64,000 nt of DNA from JBCCIM01 sp965263205 (GTDB lineage Bacteria > Bacteroidota > Rhodothermia > Rhodothermales > JAHQVL01): assembly GCA_965263205.1 (NCBI GenBank), contig CBDHHF010000026.1:124001-188000 (forward strand), read 5' to 3'. The position numbers and the translations under genes were made by a program. Every line of letters begins with the position of its first letter. Position 1 is the first letter of the stretch. Positions 9,600 through 17,537 of the stretch are shown here, piece after piece. The notes beneath the pieces are model-generated. The model made no database searches. It was not told the origin of the DNA and saw nothing but the letters and a program-made list of their open reading frames with translations.

Positions 9600-10073
9600 T
9601 TATGCCGGCAAAAGCAAACAAACAGCATGCGCAGCAACCCCTTCACCGGTGCCCACAAAACCCATCTGCTCCGTTGTCGTTGCCTTAACGGATACCTCGT
9701 CTACATACAGCCCCAGAATGCCTGCAATACAGCGCCGCATCTCGTCGATGTGCGGACGCAATTTGGGACGCTGCATGGCTACCGTGGCGTCAACATTGGA
9801 AATCTTAAAGCCTTCGCGCGCAACAAGTATGGCCACCTCACGAAGCAGCACCTTGCTGTCCGCACCTTCCCATCGCGGATCTGTATCCGGAAAATGTTTG
9901 CCGATATCCCCAAGCGCAGCTGCACCAAGCAACGCATCAGAAATGGCGTGCAGCAAAACATCTGCATCTGAGTGCCCGAGCAGGCCTTTTTCGAAGGGAA
10001 TTTCTATCCCGCCCAAAATCAGCGGCCGGCCTTCGACCAGTCTGTGAACATCATAGCCGTATCCAATGCGCAT
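9600..10073 (-). CDS. ispF: 2-C-methyl-D-erythritol 2,4-cyclodiphosphate synthase
   Basis: Fifth enzyme of the MEP isoprenoid pathway; it cyclises CDP-methylerythritol phosphate with loss of CMP. The 157-residue length is standard. Zinc ligands are in GYGYDVHRL (Asp8, His10) and in LGHSDADVLLHAISDALLGA (His). DIGKHFPDTDPRW, DSKVLLREV and the C-terminal KATTTEQMGFVGTGEGVAAH are diagnostic. It follows ispD by 72 bases on the same strand, so two consecutive MEP enzymes are probably co-expressed. Confidence 0.97.
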   Translation of the reverse strand: MRIGYGYDVHRLVEGRPLILGGIEIPFEKGLLGHSDADVLLHAISDALLGAAALGDIGKHFPDTDPRWEGADSKVLLREVAILVAREGFKISNVDATVAMQRPKLRPHIDEMRRCIAGILGLYVDEVSVKATTTEQMGFVGTGEGVAAHAVCLLLPA

Positions 10074-10145
10074 GGCTTGCAGGGGTTATGCTTGGTTTCT
10101 GAAATACGCTACCTGACGCGGACATCGGTACGATTGTTGAAAAAG

Positions 10146-10844
10146 CTACCGATCCTGTTGCCACGCCGGCCATATTATACAGGCCAAATCCCAATCTGCC
10201 TTCGTTGTAATTTTAATATTCAACGAACTCCCGTTAACGATCTGCACAGGGAAGCCTGCTCGCTGAACCAAATCGACATCATCGGTGGCCTCAATGCCAT
10301 GTTCCAACGCGTGTGTATGCGCCTGAAGAAACCAATCCCGCCGGCACCCTTGCGGTGTTTGCATACGAAATAACCCTTTACGCGGCCGGGTCTCGCCAAA
10401 CATACCCTCTTCTCCTGATCGCAGTGTATCAGCCACAGGAATGGCCAGTGCCGCTGCACCTTTCTCAGCCAATCCGGCGATGACGTCTGAAACCAAGGCA
10501 GGGGCAACAAAAGGACGCACACCATCGTGGACCATCACATACTCGCACCTTTCAGGCACAGCGAGTAATCCCTGATGTACAGAAGCCTGCCGCGATGCAC
10601 CGCCAGCGACAACGTGGATCACTTTTGACAGGCCGGCGGCATGTAAGGCATCGTGTACTGTCTTCTCCTCACCGGCCGGCACAACCACAACGATAGCGTC
10701 TACTTCTGGATGAAACTGGAAAACCTCTAAAGAGCGAATCAATAGAGGTTTTCCGTCCAGTAGTCTGAATTGTTTGCGTTGCCCGCCCAGTCGCGTTCCT
10801 TTGCCCGCTGCGGGCACAATCACTGCAACTTGCCGATTTTGCAT
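10146..10844 (-). CDS. ispD: 2-C-methyl-D-erythritol 4-phosphate cytidylyltransferase
   Basis: Third enzyme of the MEP pathway, transferring CMP to methylerythritol phosphate. The 232-residue product begins with the nucleotide-binding VPAAGKGTRLGGQRKQF (conserved Gly, Arg and Lys). It continues with PLLIRSLEVF, YVMVHDGVRPFVAPALV, PVADTLR and the late TDDVDLVQRAG. All family motifs are present. It lies 19 bases downstream of queA and upstream of ispF, all on the minus strand. Confidence 0.97.
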   Translation of the reverse strand: MQNRQVAVIVPAAGKGTRLGGQRKQFRLLDGKPLLIRSLEVFQFHPEVDAIVVVVPAGEEKTVHDALHAAGLSKVIHVVAGGASRQASVHQGLLAVPERCEYVMVHDGVRPFVAPALVSDVIAGLAEKGAAALAIPVADTLRSGEEGMFGETRPRKGLFRMQTPQGCRRDWFLQAHTHALEHGIEATDDVDLVQRAGFPVQIVNGSSLNIKITTKADWDLACIIWPAWQQDR

Positions 10845-10863
10845 GAATGCTGCTCTTTAAAGA

Positions 10864-11910
10864 TCAAACGATCATCATGGCATCGCCAAACGAGAACATA
10901 CGATACTTTTCGGCAATTGCGGTTTCATACGCTTCAAAAATGAACTCACGGTCGGCAAACGCAGCAACAAGCATCATGAGCGTACTACGCGGCATGTGGA
11001 AGTTGGTAATCAAGCGTTCCGTAATCCGGAATTCGTAAGGCGGGTAGATGAACTTGTCTGTCCACCCGGAGTCTGCCTTGAGCGTGTTCGACGCTGAAAT
11101 GCTCGACTCTAGCGAACGCACAACGGTGGTGCCTACGGCCGTCACTTTGTGGTCAGGTGAAAGCAAGGCAGCGTTCACGGTATCTGCCGTTTCCGGATCG
11201 ATCAGGTAGTATTCTGAATCCATGCGATGCTTGGTCAGGTCTTCGACCTCAACCGGGCGGAACGTACCCAGGCCCACATGCAACGTGGTGGACACAAGCT
11301 TAACCCCTTTGCTCCTGAGCTTTTCGATCAACTCTGGCGTAAAGTGCAAGCCGGCTGTCGGCGCAGCTACCGCACCACGGTGCTGTGCAAACATGGTTTG
11401 ATAACGCTCCCGATCCTCTGCTTCTACCTTACGTTTGATATACGGTGGAATAGGCGTCTGCCCAATCTCATCGATTTTTTGATAGAGTTCGTCGTTGTTT
11501 CCATCAAAAACAAACCGAATGGTACGTCCACGCGAAGTGGTATTGTCGATAACTTCGGCAATAAGTCCGTTCTCGAAATACAGTTTGTTGCCAATCCTGA
11601 TTTTTCGAGCCGGATCCACAATCACGTCCCATAAACGGCTTTCCGGATTCAGTTCACGCAGCAAAAACACTTCGATTTTTGCGCCTGTTTTCTCCTTGTT
11701 GCCATACAGACGGGCAGGAAACACCTTGGTGTTGTTCACCACAAGCACATCACCTTCGTTGAAGTATTCGTGGATGTCACTGAATACCCGGTGTGTGATG
11801 GACTTTTCTTCCCTGTTGAGGATCATTAATCGCGCGCTGTCTCGTGGCTCAGCTGGATATTTGGCGATTAACTCCTTGGGAAACTCGTAGATAAATTTTG
11901 ATAACTTCAT
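10864..11910 (-). CDS. queA: S-adenosylmethionine:tRNA ribosyltransferase-isomerase
   Basis: Penultimate step of queuosine synthesis: transfers the ribosyl part of SAM to preQ1 in tRNA to make epoxyqueuosine. The 348-residue product has PKELIAKYPAEPRDSARLMI, VVNNTKVFPARLYGNK, the QIGQTPIPPYIKR-type stretch (here EIGQTPIPPYIKR), AAPTAGLHFTPELIEKLRSK, HVGLGTFRPVEVEDLTKHRM and the C-terminal ITNFHMPRSTLMMLVAAF. It heads an apparent queA-ispD-ispF run. Confidence 0.97.
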   Translation of the reverse strand: MKLSKFIYEFPKELIAKYPAEPRDSARLMILNREEKSITHRVFSDIHEYFNEGDVLVVNNTKVFPARLYGNKEKTGAKIEVFLLRELNPESRLWDVIVDPARKIRIGNKLYFENGLIAEVIDNTTSRGRTIRFVFDGNNDELYQKIDEIGQTPIPPYIKRKVEAEDRERYQTMFAQHRGAVAAPTAGLHFTPELIEKLRSKGVKLVSTTLHVGLGTFRPVEVEDLTKHRMDSEYYLIDPETADTVNAALLSPDHKVTAVGTTVVRSLESSISASNTLKADSGWTDKFIYPPYEFRITERLITNFHMPRSTLMMLVAAFADREFIFEAYETAIAEKYRMFSFGDAMMIV

Positions 11911-11919
11911 ATTAAAATC

Positions 11920-12111
11920 CTAGGTACTGTACGGCAAGCTGTGATAGTCAAAGACAGTCATAGGATGTAATTTGGCCTCTCTAACACGCTTTTCGATCAA
12001 GTCTGTTCGCTTCGCGGCTTTCTGTCGGTGGTGGGGGTGAAACTCACTTTCGGGCACGCCGGGCAATTCCATACGAACGGATAACCATTGCTGGTTACGT
12101 CCGTTTTGCAT
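11920..12111 (-). CDS. Possible small hypothetical protein (63 residues)
   Basis: An open frame ending nine bases before queA and on the same strand. The product is polar and has no membrane segment (MQNGRNQQWLSVRMELPGVP, then HPHHRQKAAKRTDLIEKRV). I recognise no family. Support is position only: a short gene just ahead of queA could be translationally linked to it. It could equally be part of the queA 5' region. Confidence 0.25.
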   Translation of the reverse strand: MQNGRNQQWLSVRMELPGVPESEFHPHHRQKAAKRTDLIEKRVREAKLHPMTVFDYHSLPYST

Positions 12112-12187
12112 TATTGCCGAAAAAATGGTTCTGTATAACAGTGAAATCCATTTTTTTGTGCCTGCATTTGATGCAAAATAAAGCTTT

Positions 12188-12220
12188 AGCTTATATTTCG
12201 AAATCTTGCAAATATAAGCT
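12188..12220. repeat. Perfect 11-bp inverted repeat in the queA/lipoprotein divergent region
   Basis: AGCTTATATTT (12188-12198) and AAATATAAGCT (12210-12220) are exact complements around an 11-nt loop. Outer arms GCAAAAT and ATTTTGC extend the stem with a bulge. The rest of 12112-12378 is AT-rich and I see no gene in it. The repeat could be an operator, or a terminator for an unseen transcript. Confidence 0.4.
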
Positions 12221-12378
12221 CATTTTGCCTCTGCTCCAAACGTTTATTGTTTCACGTGCCTCTTAAGGTAAAAAAAACGTTACCTTTTGGTTAACCATGG
12301 ATGGCTCCAAAAGTGCGTGCCATTCCCTGATACCCACTCATCATCACCTGCCTTTTTCGTTTAGCTCTTCAGACCTGT

Positions 12379-12867
12379 ATGTGTCATCCTGTGCGCCCCC
12401 TCTGTATACTCTTTCTGTGTACTGTTCTGTTTTTGCCGGCCGGCTGTGACTCTGGCCTCGTTCCCCCTGAAGCACCCGATCGTGGCTTCATCAGCGGATC
12501 GGTTAGTTATACGGGCCCCTGGCCAGCCGACTCCTCGCTCTTCGACCTCCGCTTTGTTGCCATGCGCATCGTACCCCAGTCTGCTGACGATATCATCAGC
12601 GAATTTGGTCAACAGCGAGTTGTGCTAAGCCAGGGCCTCGAGCGCCCCGCTGAGCAAGACAGTTTTTTTGTCTCACTCGTCACAACGGGCCCCTATGTAT
12701 ACAGTGGTGTGGCCATCCAACAGAGTAGCAACGCGTTCGACTGGTTGCCTGTTGGATTGTACCAGGAAGATGCCGGCATTTTTCAGGTGCTCCCTAACGA
12801 TACCACCTTCATACACATAAACGTCGATTTCAATAACATCCCGCCCTTCCCACCGGTGACGAACTGA
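12379..12867 (+). CDS. Hypothetical lipoprotein
   Basis: A 162-residue secreted lipoprotein of unknown function. The N-terminus has a signal peptide (CILFLCTVLFLPAGC) ending in a lipobox with the acylated Cys near residue 23. The mature part starts DSGLVPPEAPDRGFISGSVS, and the central SGSVSYTGPWPADSSLFDLR suggests a small beta-sandwich. It lies 50 bases upstream of the TonB-dependent receptor on the same strand, so it may be a surface accessory of that transporter; this is inferred from position. Confidence 0.75.
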   Translation: MCHPVRPLCILFLCTVLFLPAGCDSGLVPPEAPDRGFISGSVSYTGPWPADSSLFDLRFVAMRIVPQSADDIISEFGQQRVVLSQGLERPAEQDSFFVSLVTTGPYVYSGVAIQQSSNAFDWLPVGLYQEDAGIFQVLPNDTTFIHINVDFNNIPPFPPVTN

Positions 12868-12917
12868 CCCGCATCCTATCACCCATCGCTTACCTGCATT
12901 CCATCCAGTCATCCCCC

Positions 12918-15200
12918 ATGCAAATGAAGAAGTTTTGCTCCAAGGTTTTATTCCAGGCGTTTCTGTTTAGCCTACTGCTAGTAGGTTCGTCTTTTGGACA
13001 GGGCGCTATCCTCAAAGGCCTTGTCACAGACGATGGAGGGCTCCCGCTCCCTGGCGTCAATGTTTTGCTCACAGAACTCGGCACAGGTGCGGCAACCGAT
13101 CTAGAAGGTACCTATCGCATAGAAGCCGTGCCGGCCGGGACCTATACGCTTGTCATCTCTGCCATTGGATACCGCAGGTATACACGCGAGATCACGCTTA
13201 CCGATGGCGAAGTCCGATCAGAAGATGTAGCCCTGAATGAAGTTGTCCTCGAGTCAACTGGCGTAACGGTTACCGCTTCACGGCGCGAGCAGCGCTCTGC
13301 TACCGCGCCCGTGAGCCTGGCCATCATGACACCTCGCGAACTGGAATCGCGCAATGTGTATGCGATCGATGAAGCACTTCGCCATATTCCTGGCGTCCAG
13401 GTCAAAGGCAACCAGGTAAGTATCCGTGGCTCAACAGGGTATTCGTACAATGTCGGGAGCCGCGTCCAGTTTTTGCTTGATGGCCTGCCCCTGCTTACCC
13501 CGGACAGCGACGGCATCCCCTTTGAAGCGCTGCCTTTTGATCAAATCGAGCGGATCGAAGTACTGAAAGGTCCGGGTTCAGCCCTGTATGGTAGCGGTGC
13601 ACTCGGTGGCGTTATCAATGTCATTACCAAGGATTTCCCTGATACACCGGAGACGTCCCTCCGCACGTTTGCCGGCGGCTATGAACCCGTAAAATTTGAA
13701 TCGTGGCGGGTAGAGTGGGACGAAGCGGAGGACGTGCGTCCATTCTTTGGAGGATCATTCACGCATTCGCAAAAGGTAAACGAAAAGCTGGGATTCTGGA
13801 CGAACGTACACTTCCGCAGAGATCCGGGTTACACGCGACTGAGTGAACGCACCAGCCTGATGGGTTTTACCAAGCTGGGCTGGCGCCCCAAAAGCACAAC
13901 GCGTTTTGAGGTGCTTGCCAGTTGGCTTTATCGGAAAAAGGACGACTTCATTTTCTGGAACGGCGTGTGGGATGCTCTGAATCCTGGTATTTTGCCCAAT
14001 GGCAATCCTGCAGCCAGCGACAATGTATCGAGCCAAATTGGCCTATTGCCTACGTTTACGCGCGTAATCAACCCCAAATTGTACTACAGCATCAAAGGCC
14101 GGCTCTTTGGCATCCACCTGCGCCCACTCGATGATGATACCGGCAAACCTCGTGCCGTGGAAACGGACGGCACACGCGGGCTTCGGTACGGCGCTGAATT
14201 CCAGCTTAACTGGACACCAAGAACCAACTACTTCCTTACGGCCGGCTTCTCGGTCGACTCAAACTGGGCGCAATCCAGCTTTTTCGGCGATGAGTTGGAT
14301 GGTAACGCATCCTCCTTCCTTCAGCCAGAAGGTGCTGCCTTTGCCCAGTGGGAGCAACCTTTACTGGGCAATCTCAATCTCGTAGCCGGCGCACGGTTCG
14401 ATGTGTACGCGATTAGCTCGGAAGAAACCATTACACGGTTTAGCCCTAAGCTAAACCTCTACTACATCGTCAACGACAACCTTACATTGCGTACTGCCTA
14501 TGGCCAGGGATTCCGCGTACCGAGTATCGCAGAGCGCTTTGCCAACGACGAAGCATTTGGTATCACCAGTAATCCCAACATTCGGCCCGAGGAGAGCACA
14601 AGTTTAGAAGTAGGCTTGCGGACACTTGCACGCATCAACAGCACAAACGAACTGCAATTCGACCTGGCCTTGTTTTACAACGAGTACGCCAACCTGATCG
14701 AGTCTGGTGTCAACACAGAACTAGGGGCGCTCTGGTTCAGAAACCTGCCTGATGCGGAAATCAGAGGCATCGAAACGGGTATCGATGGCGCGTTCTTTGC
14801 CGGCAAGCTACAGACACGCCTGGGGTATAGCTACCTCGACTCTGAAACAACGCGCATCAATCCGGAAACTGGCGTAGAAGAAACCCTGCCCCTCGAATTC
14901 AGAGCCAACCATCAAATTACCTTCGCCATCGACATTCAGCCATGGAGAGGGTTACAAGTTGGTGCTGACATGCGGTACATCAGCGAACCCGAGCGCTTCA
15001 ACGAAGATTTTGGGTTTATCGTAACGAGCGCTGAAATCCTCACCGAAGCACGCGTGCTCGATGTGCGCCTTGGCTGGCAGTGGTCGAATTTCCGGGCAGG
15101 CCTTATCCTGCGTAACGCGCTTGAATACTACTACCTGGAACGGCCAGCCCGACTCGCTCCTCCGCGCCATTTGATTCTCCAGCTTCAGGCAAAACTATAG
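12918..15200 (+). CDS. TonB-dependent outer-membrane receptor with carboxypeptidase-regulatory-like N-domain
   Basis: Outer-membrane, TonB-energised importer, 760 residues. A signal peptide (to about residue 27, LLLVGSSFGQG) is followed by a carboxypeptidase D-regulatory-like beta-sandwich (LKGLVTDDGGLPLPGVNVLL) to about residue 110. Next comes the plug domain with VTVTASRREQRSATAPVS as a TonB-box-like region, then RIEVLKGPGSALYGSGALGG and VINVITKDF. The remaining ~500 residues form the barrel, with TAYGQGFRVPSIAERFAND and FRNLPDAEIRGIETGI. The C-terminus is LILQLQAKL. The Bacteroidota-type N-domain argues for that phylum. The ligand is not evident; metal, siderophore or cobalamin are possible. 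Confidence 0.92.
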   Translation: MQMKKFCSKVLFQAFLFSLLLVGSSFGQGAILKGLVTDDGGLPLPGVNVLLTELGTGAATDLEGTYRIEAVPAGTYTLVISAIGYRRYTREITLTDGEVRSEDVALNEVVLESTGVTVTASRREQRSATAPVSLAIMTPRELESRNVYAIDEALRHIPGVQVKGNQVSIRGSTGYSYNVGSRVQFLLDGLPLLTPDSDGIPFEALPFDQIERIEVLKGPGSALYGSGALGGVINVITKDFPDTPETSLRTFAGGYEPVKFESWRVEWDEAEDVRPFFGGSFTHSQKVNEKLGFWTNVHFRRDPGYTRLSERTSLMGFTKLGWRPKSTTRFEVLASWLYRKKDDFIFWNGVWDALNPGILPNGNPAASDNVSSQIGLLPTFTRVINPKLYYSIKGRLFGIHLRPLDDDTGKPRAVETDGTRGLRYGAEFQLNWTPRTNYFLTAGFSVDSNWAQSSFFGDELDGNASSFLQPEGAAFAQWEQPLLGNLNLVAGARFDVYAISSEETITRFSPKLNLYYIVNDNLTLRTAYGQGFRVPSIAERFANDEAFGITSNPNIRPEESTSLEVGLRTLARINSTNELQFDLALFYNEYANLIESGVNTELGALWFRNLPDAEIRGIETGIDGAFFAGKLQTRLGYSYLDSETTRINPETGVEETLPLEFRANHQITFAIDIQPWRGLQVGADMRYISEPERFNEDFGFIVTSAEILTEARVLDVRLGWQWSNFRAGLILRNALEYYYLERPARLAPPRHLILQLQAKL

Positions 15201-15241
15201 CAACCGTCACATTCCTTGCTTTGGGATGAATAATTTTTATA

Positions 15242-15259
15242 TTGTAGTGGTTACTACAA
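15242..15259. promoter_or_regulatory. Operator-like palindrome upstream of the TetR gene
   Basis: TTGTAGT-GGTT-ACTACAA is a perfect 7-bp inverted repeat with a 4-nt centre, ending nine bases before the start of the TetR-family gene. A near-identical palindrome precedes the next gene (15857-15874). The pair is best explained as binding sites of the TetR protein itself, giving autoregulation. Confidence 0.7.
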
Positions 15260-15268
15260 ATTAAAATT

Positions 15269-15841
15269 ATGCCTCGATCTAGGAAATTTGCACGAAGTGA
15301 GCAACTGGAACGCGCAATGGTGTTGTTCTGGAAAAAAGGCTATGCTGACACGTCTTTGGTTGACCTTGAAAAAGCACTACAAGTCAAAGCCCCCAGTATC
15401 TACAGCACATTCGGAAGCAAACATACTCTTTTTCTGGAAGCCATCCGCCACTACATCCAACATGTTGTTGTAAAACGCTTGCAAGATCATATTACAACTG
15501 CAATTGACCCCATTGCCGGCATAAAGGCCTTCTTTACTTCCACATTAGTGGCTGCCCACGACAAGAAAACAGGAAGCCCCGGTTGCCTGCTGACCAACTC
15601 GGCAACAGAATTTGGAGCAGACACTCCCGATATTGCCGCCCTCGTAACAGCCGGCCTTCAACAAACAGAGACGGTCTTTAAACAGGCATTAACCGCTGTA
15701 CATGGTGACATTCAGGATGTCGACCGTTTAGCAGCTGCCTTACTGATGGAATTTCAGGGACTTATGGTACTGACGCGACTGAACTACAATCAATCAACAA
15801 TCGAAGCAGCAATAGACGCGGTTATTCAAAAGCTGCGATAG
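15269..15841 (+). CDS. TetR/AcrR family transcriptional regulator
   Basis: A 190-residue one-component repressor. The N-terminal helix-turn-helix (AMVLFWKKGYADTSLVDLEK, then VKAPSIYSTFGSKHTLFLEA) is typical; the C-terminal part has the TetR_C layout, with GSPGCLLTNSATEFGADTPD resembling regulators of the AcrR/YxaF group. It probably binds TTGTAGT-N4-ACTACAA palindromes before itself and before the downstream membrane protein, which starts 37 bases after this gene. A release ligand cannot be predicted. Confidence 0.92.
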   Translation: MPRSRKFARSEQLERAMVLFWKKGYADTSLVDLEKALQVKAPSIYSTFGSKHTLFLEAIRHYIQHVVVKRLQDHITTAIDPIAGIKAFFTSTLVAAHDKKTGSPGCLLTNSATEFGADTPDIAALVTAGLQQTETVFKQALTAVHGDIQDVDRLAAALLMEFQGLMVLTRLNYNQSTIEAAIDAVIQKLR

Positions 15842-15856
15842 TTTTTTTACATTATT

Positions 15857-15874
15857 TTATAGTAAACACTACAA
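15857..15874. promoter_or_regulatory. Second operator-like palindrome, upstream of the membrane protein gene
   Basis: TTATAGT-AAAC-ACTACAA has the same 7-4-7 geometry as 15242-15259, with one mismatch in the left arm. It ends four bases before the ATG of the 15879 gene, so a bound repressor would block transcription or translation start there. Confidence 0.65.
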
Positions 15875-15878
15875 AAAC

Positions 15879-16346
15879 ATGAAAAGCTCACCTCTCTCTC
15901 CAAGGACATTTATCTTAACCACACTCATAACAAGCCTTTGGATACACATCTCAGAAACGCTGCGGTACTTCATTTTTGTAATGCCGGCCATGCGAGCCTA
16001 CTGGTCACCTGTAGATACCGTTGCCCAAATGGATGTGCCTATTTTTCTGATATGGGGTGCATGGGATACACTCCTGACGGGTGTTGTTGTATTCCTGTAT
16101 TGGCTCTATGCACAGCAATTTGGCGACAGTCCAAAATCCGTATTTATGGCAGCAACGGTTGGCTGGCTCTTTTTCTTCGTCCTTTTCTGGGTCGGCGCAT
16201 GGAATATGGGACTTACCGGAAATAATGTACTCCCGGCCGCGCTCTCACTAAGCTGGGTTGAGATGGTTATTGCCTGTTTCATTGCCAAAGTCCTGTTTGC
16301 ACAACGATGGATACAGGCCTCACCTGCAGTAACCTCGCAAGTTTAA
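15879..16346 (+). CDS. Four-span integral membrane protein, unknown function
   Basis: A 155-residue hydrophobic protein with about four membrane segments (FILTTLITSLWIHISETLRY; FLIWGAWDTLLTGVVVFLYW; ATVGWLFFFVLFWVGAWNMG; and a C-terminal span around SWVEMVIACFIAKVLFAQ). I do not recognise the family. It lies 37 bases after a TetR-type regulator and carries an operator-like palindrome just before its start, so it is probably the regulated target. Small TetR-controlled membrane proteins often relate to membrane stress or export; that is inference only. Confidence 0.75.
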   Translation: MKSSPLSPRTFILTTLITSLWIHISETLRYFIFVMPAMRAYWSPVDTVAQMDVPIFLIWGAWDTLLTGVVVFLYWLYAQQFGDSPKSVFMAATVGWLFFFVLFWVGAWNMGLTGNNVLPAALSLSWVEMVIACFIAKVLFAQRWIQASPAVTSQV

Positions 16347-16474
16347 CACACACTTTACACTTTCGACCGCCTGAGCTGGCACATAAAAACAAGGGCAGCA
16401 TATACACGCAATCGACGATCCGTTTTTTACTGGCGCTTCGATTCGCTGTACTCCGTGTATTCTTCCCCTGCAAC

Positions 16475-17467
16475 ATGCAAACCGTCAAGACCTCATCGAG
16501 AAGCACTTACCTGATATGGATGGCTTCGCTCTTTTTTCTGGTCCTCGGTTGCGAAGAAGACCCCAAACCCTTTCTCGGTGCTGATGAGCCCTACACGGTA
16601 TATGGCTTTTTGAATCCCAAAGCAGACCGCCAGGTCATCAGGGTCATTCCGCTCGCCGGCAGCATTCCAACCATTGGTGTGGGCGCTGATGAGGCCACTG
16701 TCCGTACAACACACCTCGGCACGGGAGAACAACGGGTTTGGAAAGACTCTGTAGTCACCTTTAGCGACGAAAGCACGGGCATTGTTTTCTTCTCAGATTT
16801 CACCCCTGAGCACGAGGCATCGTATGCACTTGAGGTCATTCGGGCCGACGGTGCCTCTTCGCGTGTTGAGGTTACCGTACCGCGCGATATTAGCATTCGG
16901 CGGCTGTCCGAACCGGATGACCTAGCGCCAAGCTTTTTCCTTGATGGTGAGCTCCCTAACCTCGTCCAGGCCGGCGTCAAATATGAGACCTATGCCTTGC
17001 AACCGCAGGTGCCAATAGCGATTAACCCGGTCCTATTCCCTGTCAACGTGTCCTACCTGGATGAAGGTGATCAATTCCCTGAAGGCTGGGAGTACGTGAT
17101 CAACTACGCCAGGGATTATGTAGACATACAAGAGGCTTTTGAGAATAGCTGTTTTTCCAAGCGGTTCATCTCTGTGCTGAATATCCGCTTTGAGTTTTTT
17201 GTCGGCAACGATGAATGGGTCCCTCCCGGCGGCGTATTCGATCCAGAATTATTGATTAATCCGAACCTTTTCAGCAACGTCGATAATGGGTTTGGCTACT
17301 TTGGGGCCGGCTATCCCGTCTCGTTCGATGTATTCCCGCCATCCTCTGTCGTCCAACGCGCCGGCTTTACCTTCACCCCGCCCTGCCGGCCCTTCGACCG
17401 CTTACCCGCTGATCATCCAGACTGCCAGCCGTTCCCCGGGTGTATTGACAGCGTAATGGGCAACTAA
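16475..17467 (+). CDS. Lipoprotein, DUF4249-like
   Basis: A 330-residue secreted lipoprotein. I start at 16475 because this gives a proper signal peptide and lipobox (YLIWMASLFFLVLGC); an upstream in-frame ATG at 16307 would overlap the previous gene and add unrelated residues. After the Cys, DEPYTVYGFLNPKADRQVIR and the beta-rich FTPEHEASYALEVIRADG resemble DUF4249 outer-membrane accessory lipoproteins of Bacteroidota; this assignment is tentative. A bidirectional terminator lies immediately after the stop. Confidence 0.75.
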   Translation: MQTVKTSSRSTYLIWMASLFFLVLGCEEDPKPFLGADEPYTVYGFLNPKADRQVIRVIPLAGSIPTIGVGADEATVRTTHLGTGEQRVWKDSVVTFSDESTGIVFFSDFTPEHEASYALEVIRADGASSRVEVTVPRDISIRRLSEPDDLAPSFFLDGELPNLVQAGVKYETYALQPQVPIAINPVLFPVNVSYLDEGDQFPEGWEYVINYARDYVDIQEAFENSCFSKRFISVLNIRFEFFVGNDEWVPPGGVFDPELLINPNLFSNVDNGFGYFGAGYPVSFDVFPPSSVVQRAGFTFTPPCRPFDRLPADHPDCQPFPGCIDSVMGN

Positions 17468-17470
17468 ATA

Positions 17471-17498
17471 AAAAAGAATCCATAAGGATTCTTTTTTT
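17471..17498. terminator. Bidirectional intrinsic terminator
   Basis: GAATCC (17476-17481) pairs with GGATTC (17486-17491) around ATAA, flanked by an A-run and a 7-T run. It lies between the convergent DUF4249-like gene and topA and can serve both. Confidence 0.8.
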
Positions 17499-17537
17499 GG
17501 TTAAATGTTGAAGGTTTTTGGCCTTACGGTGGCGCAC

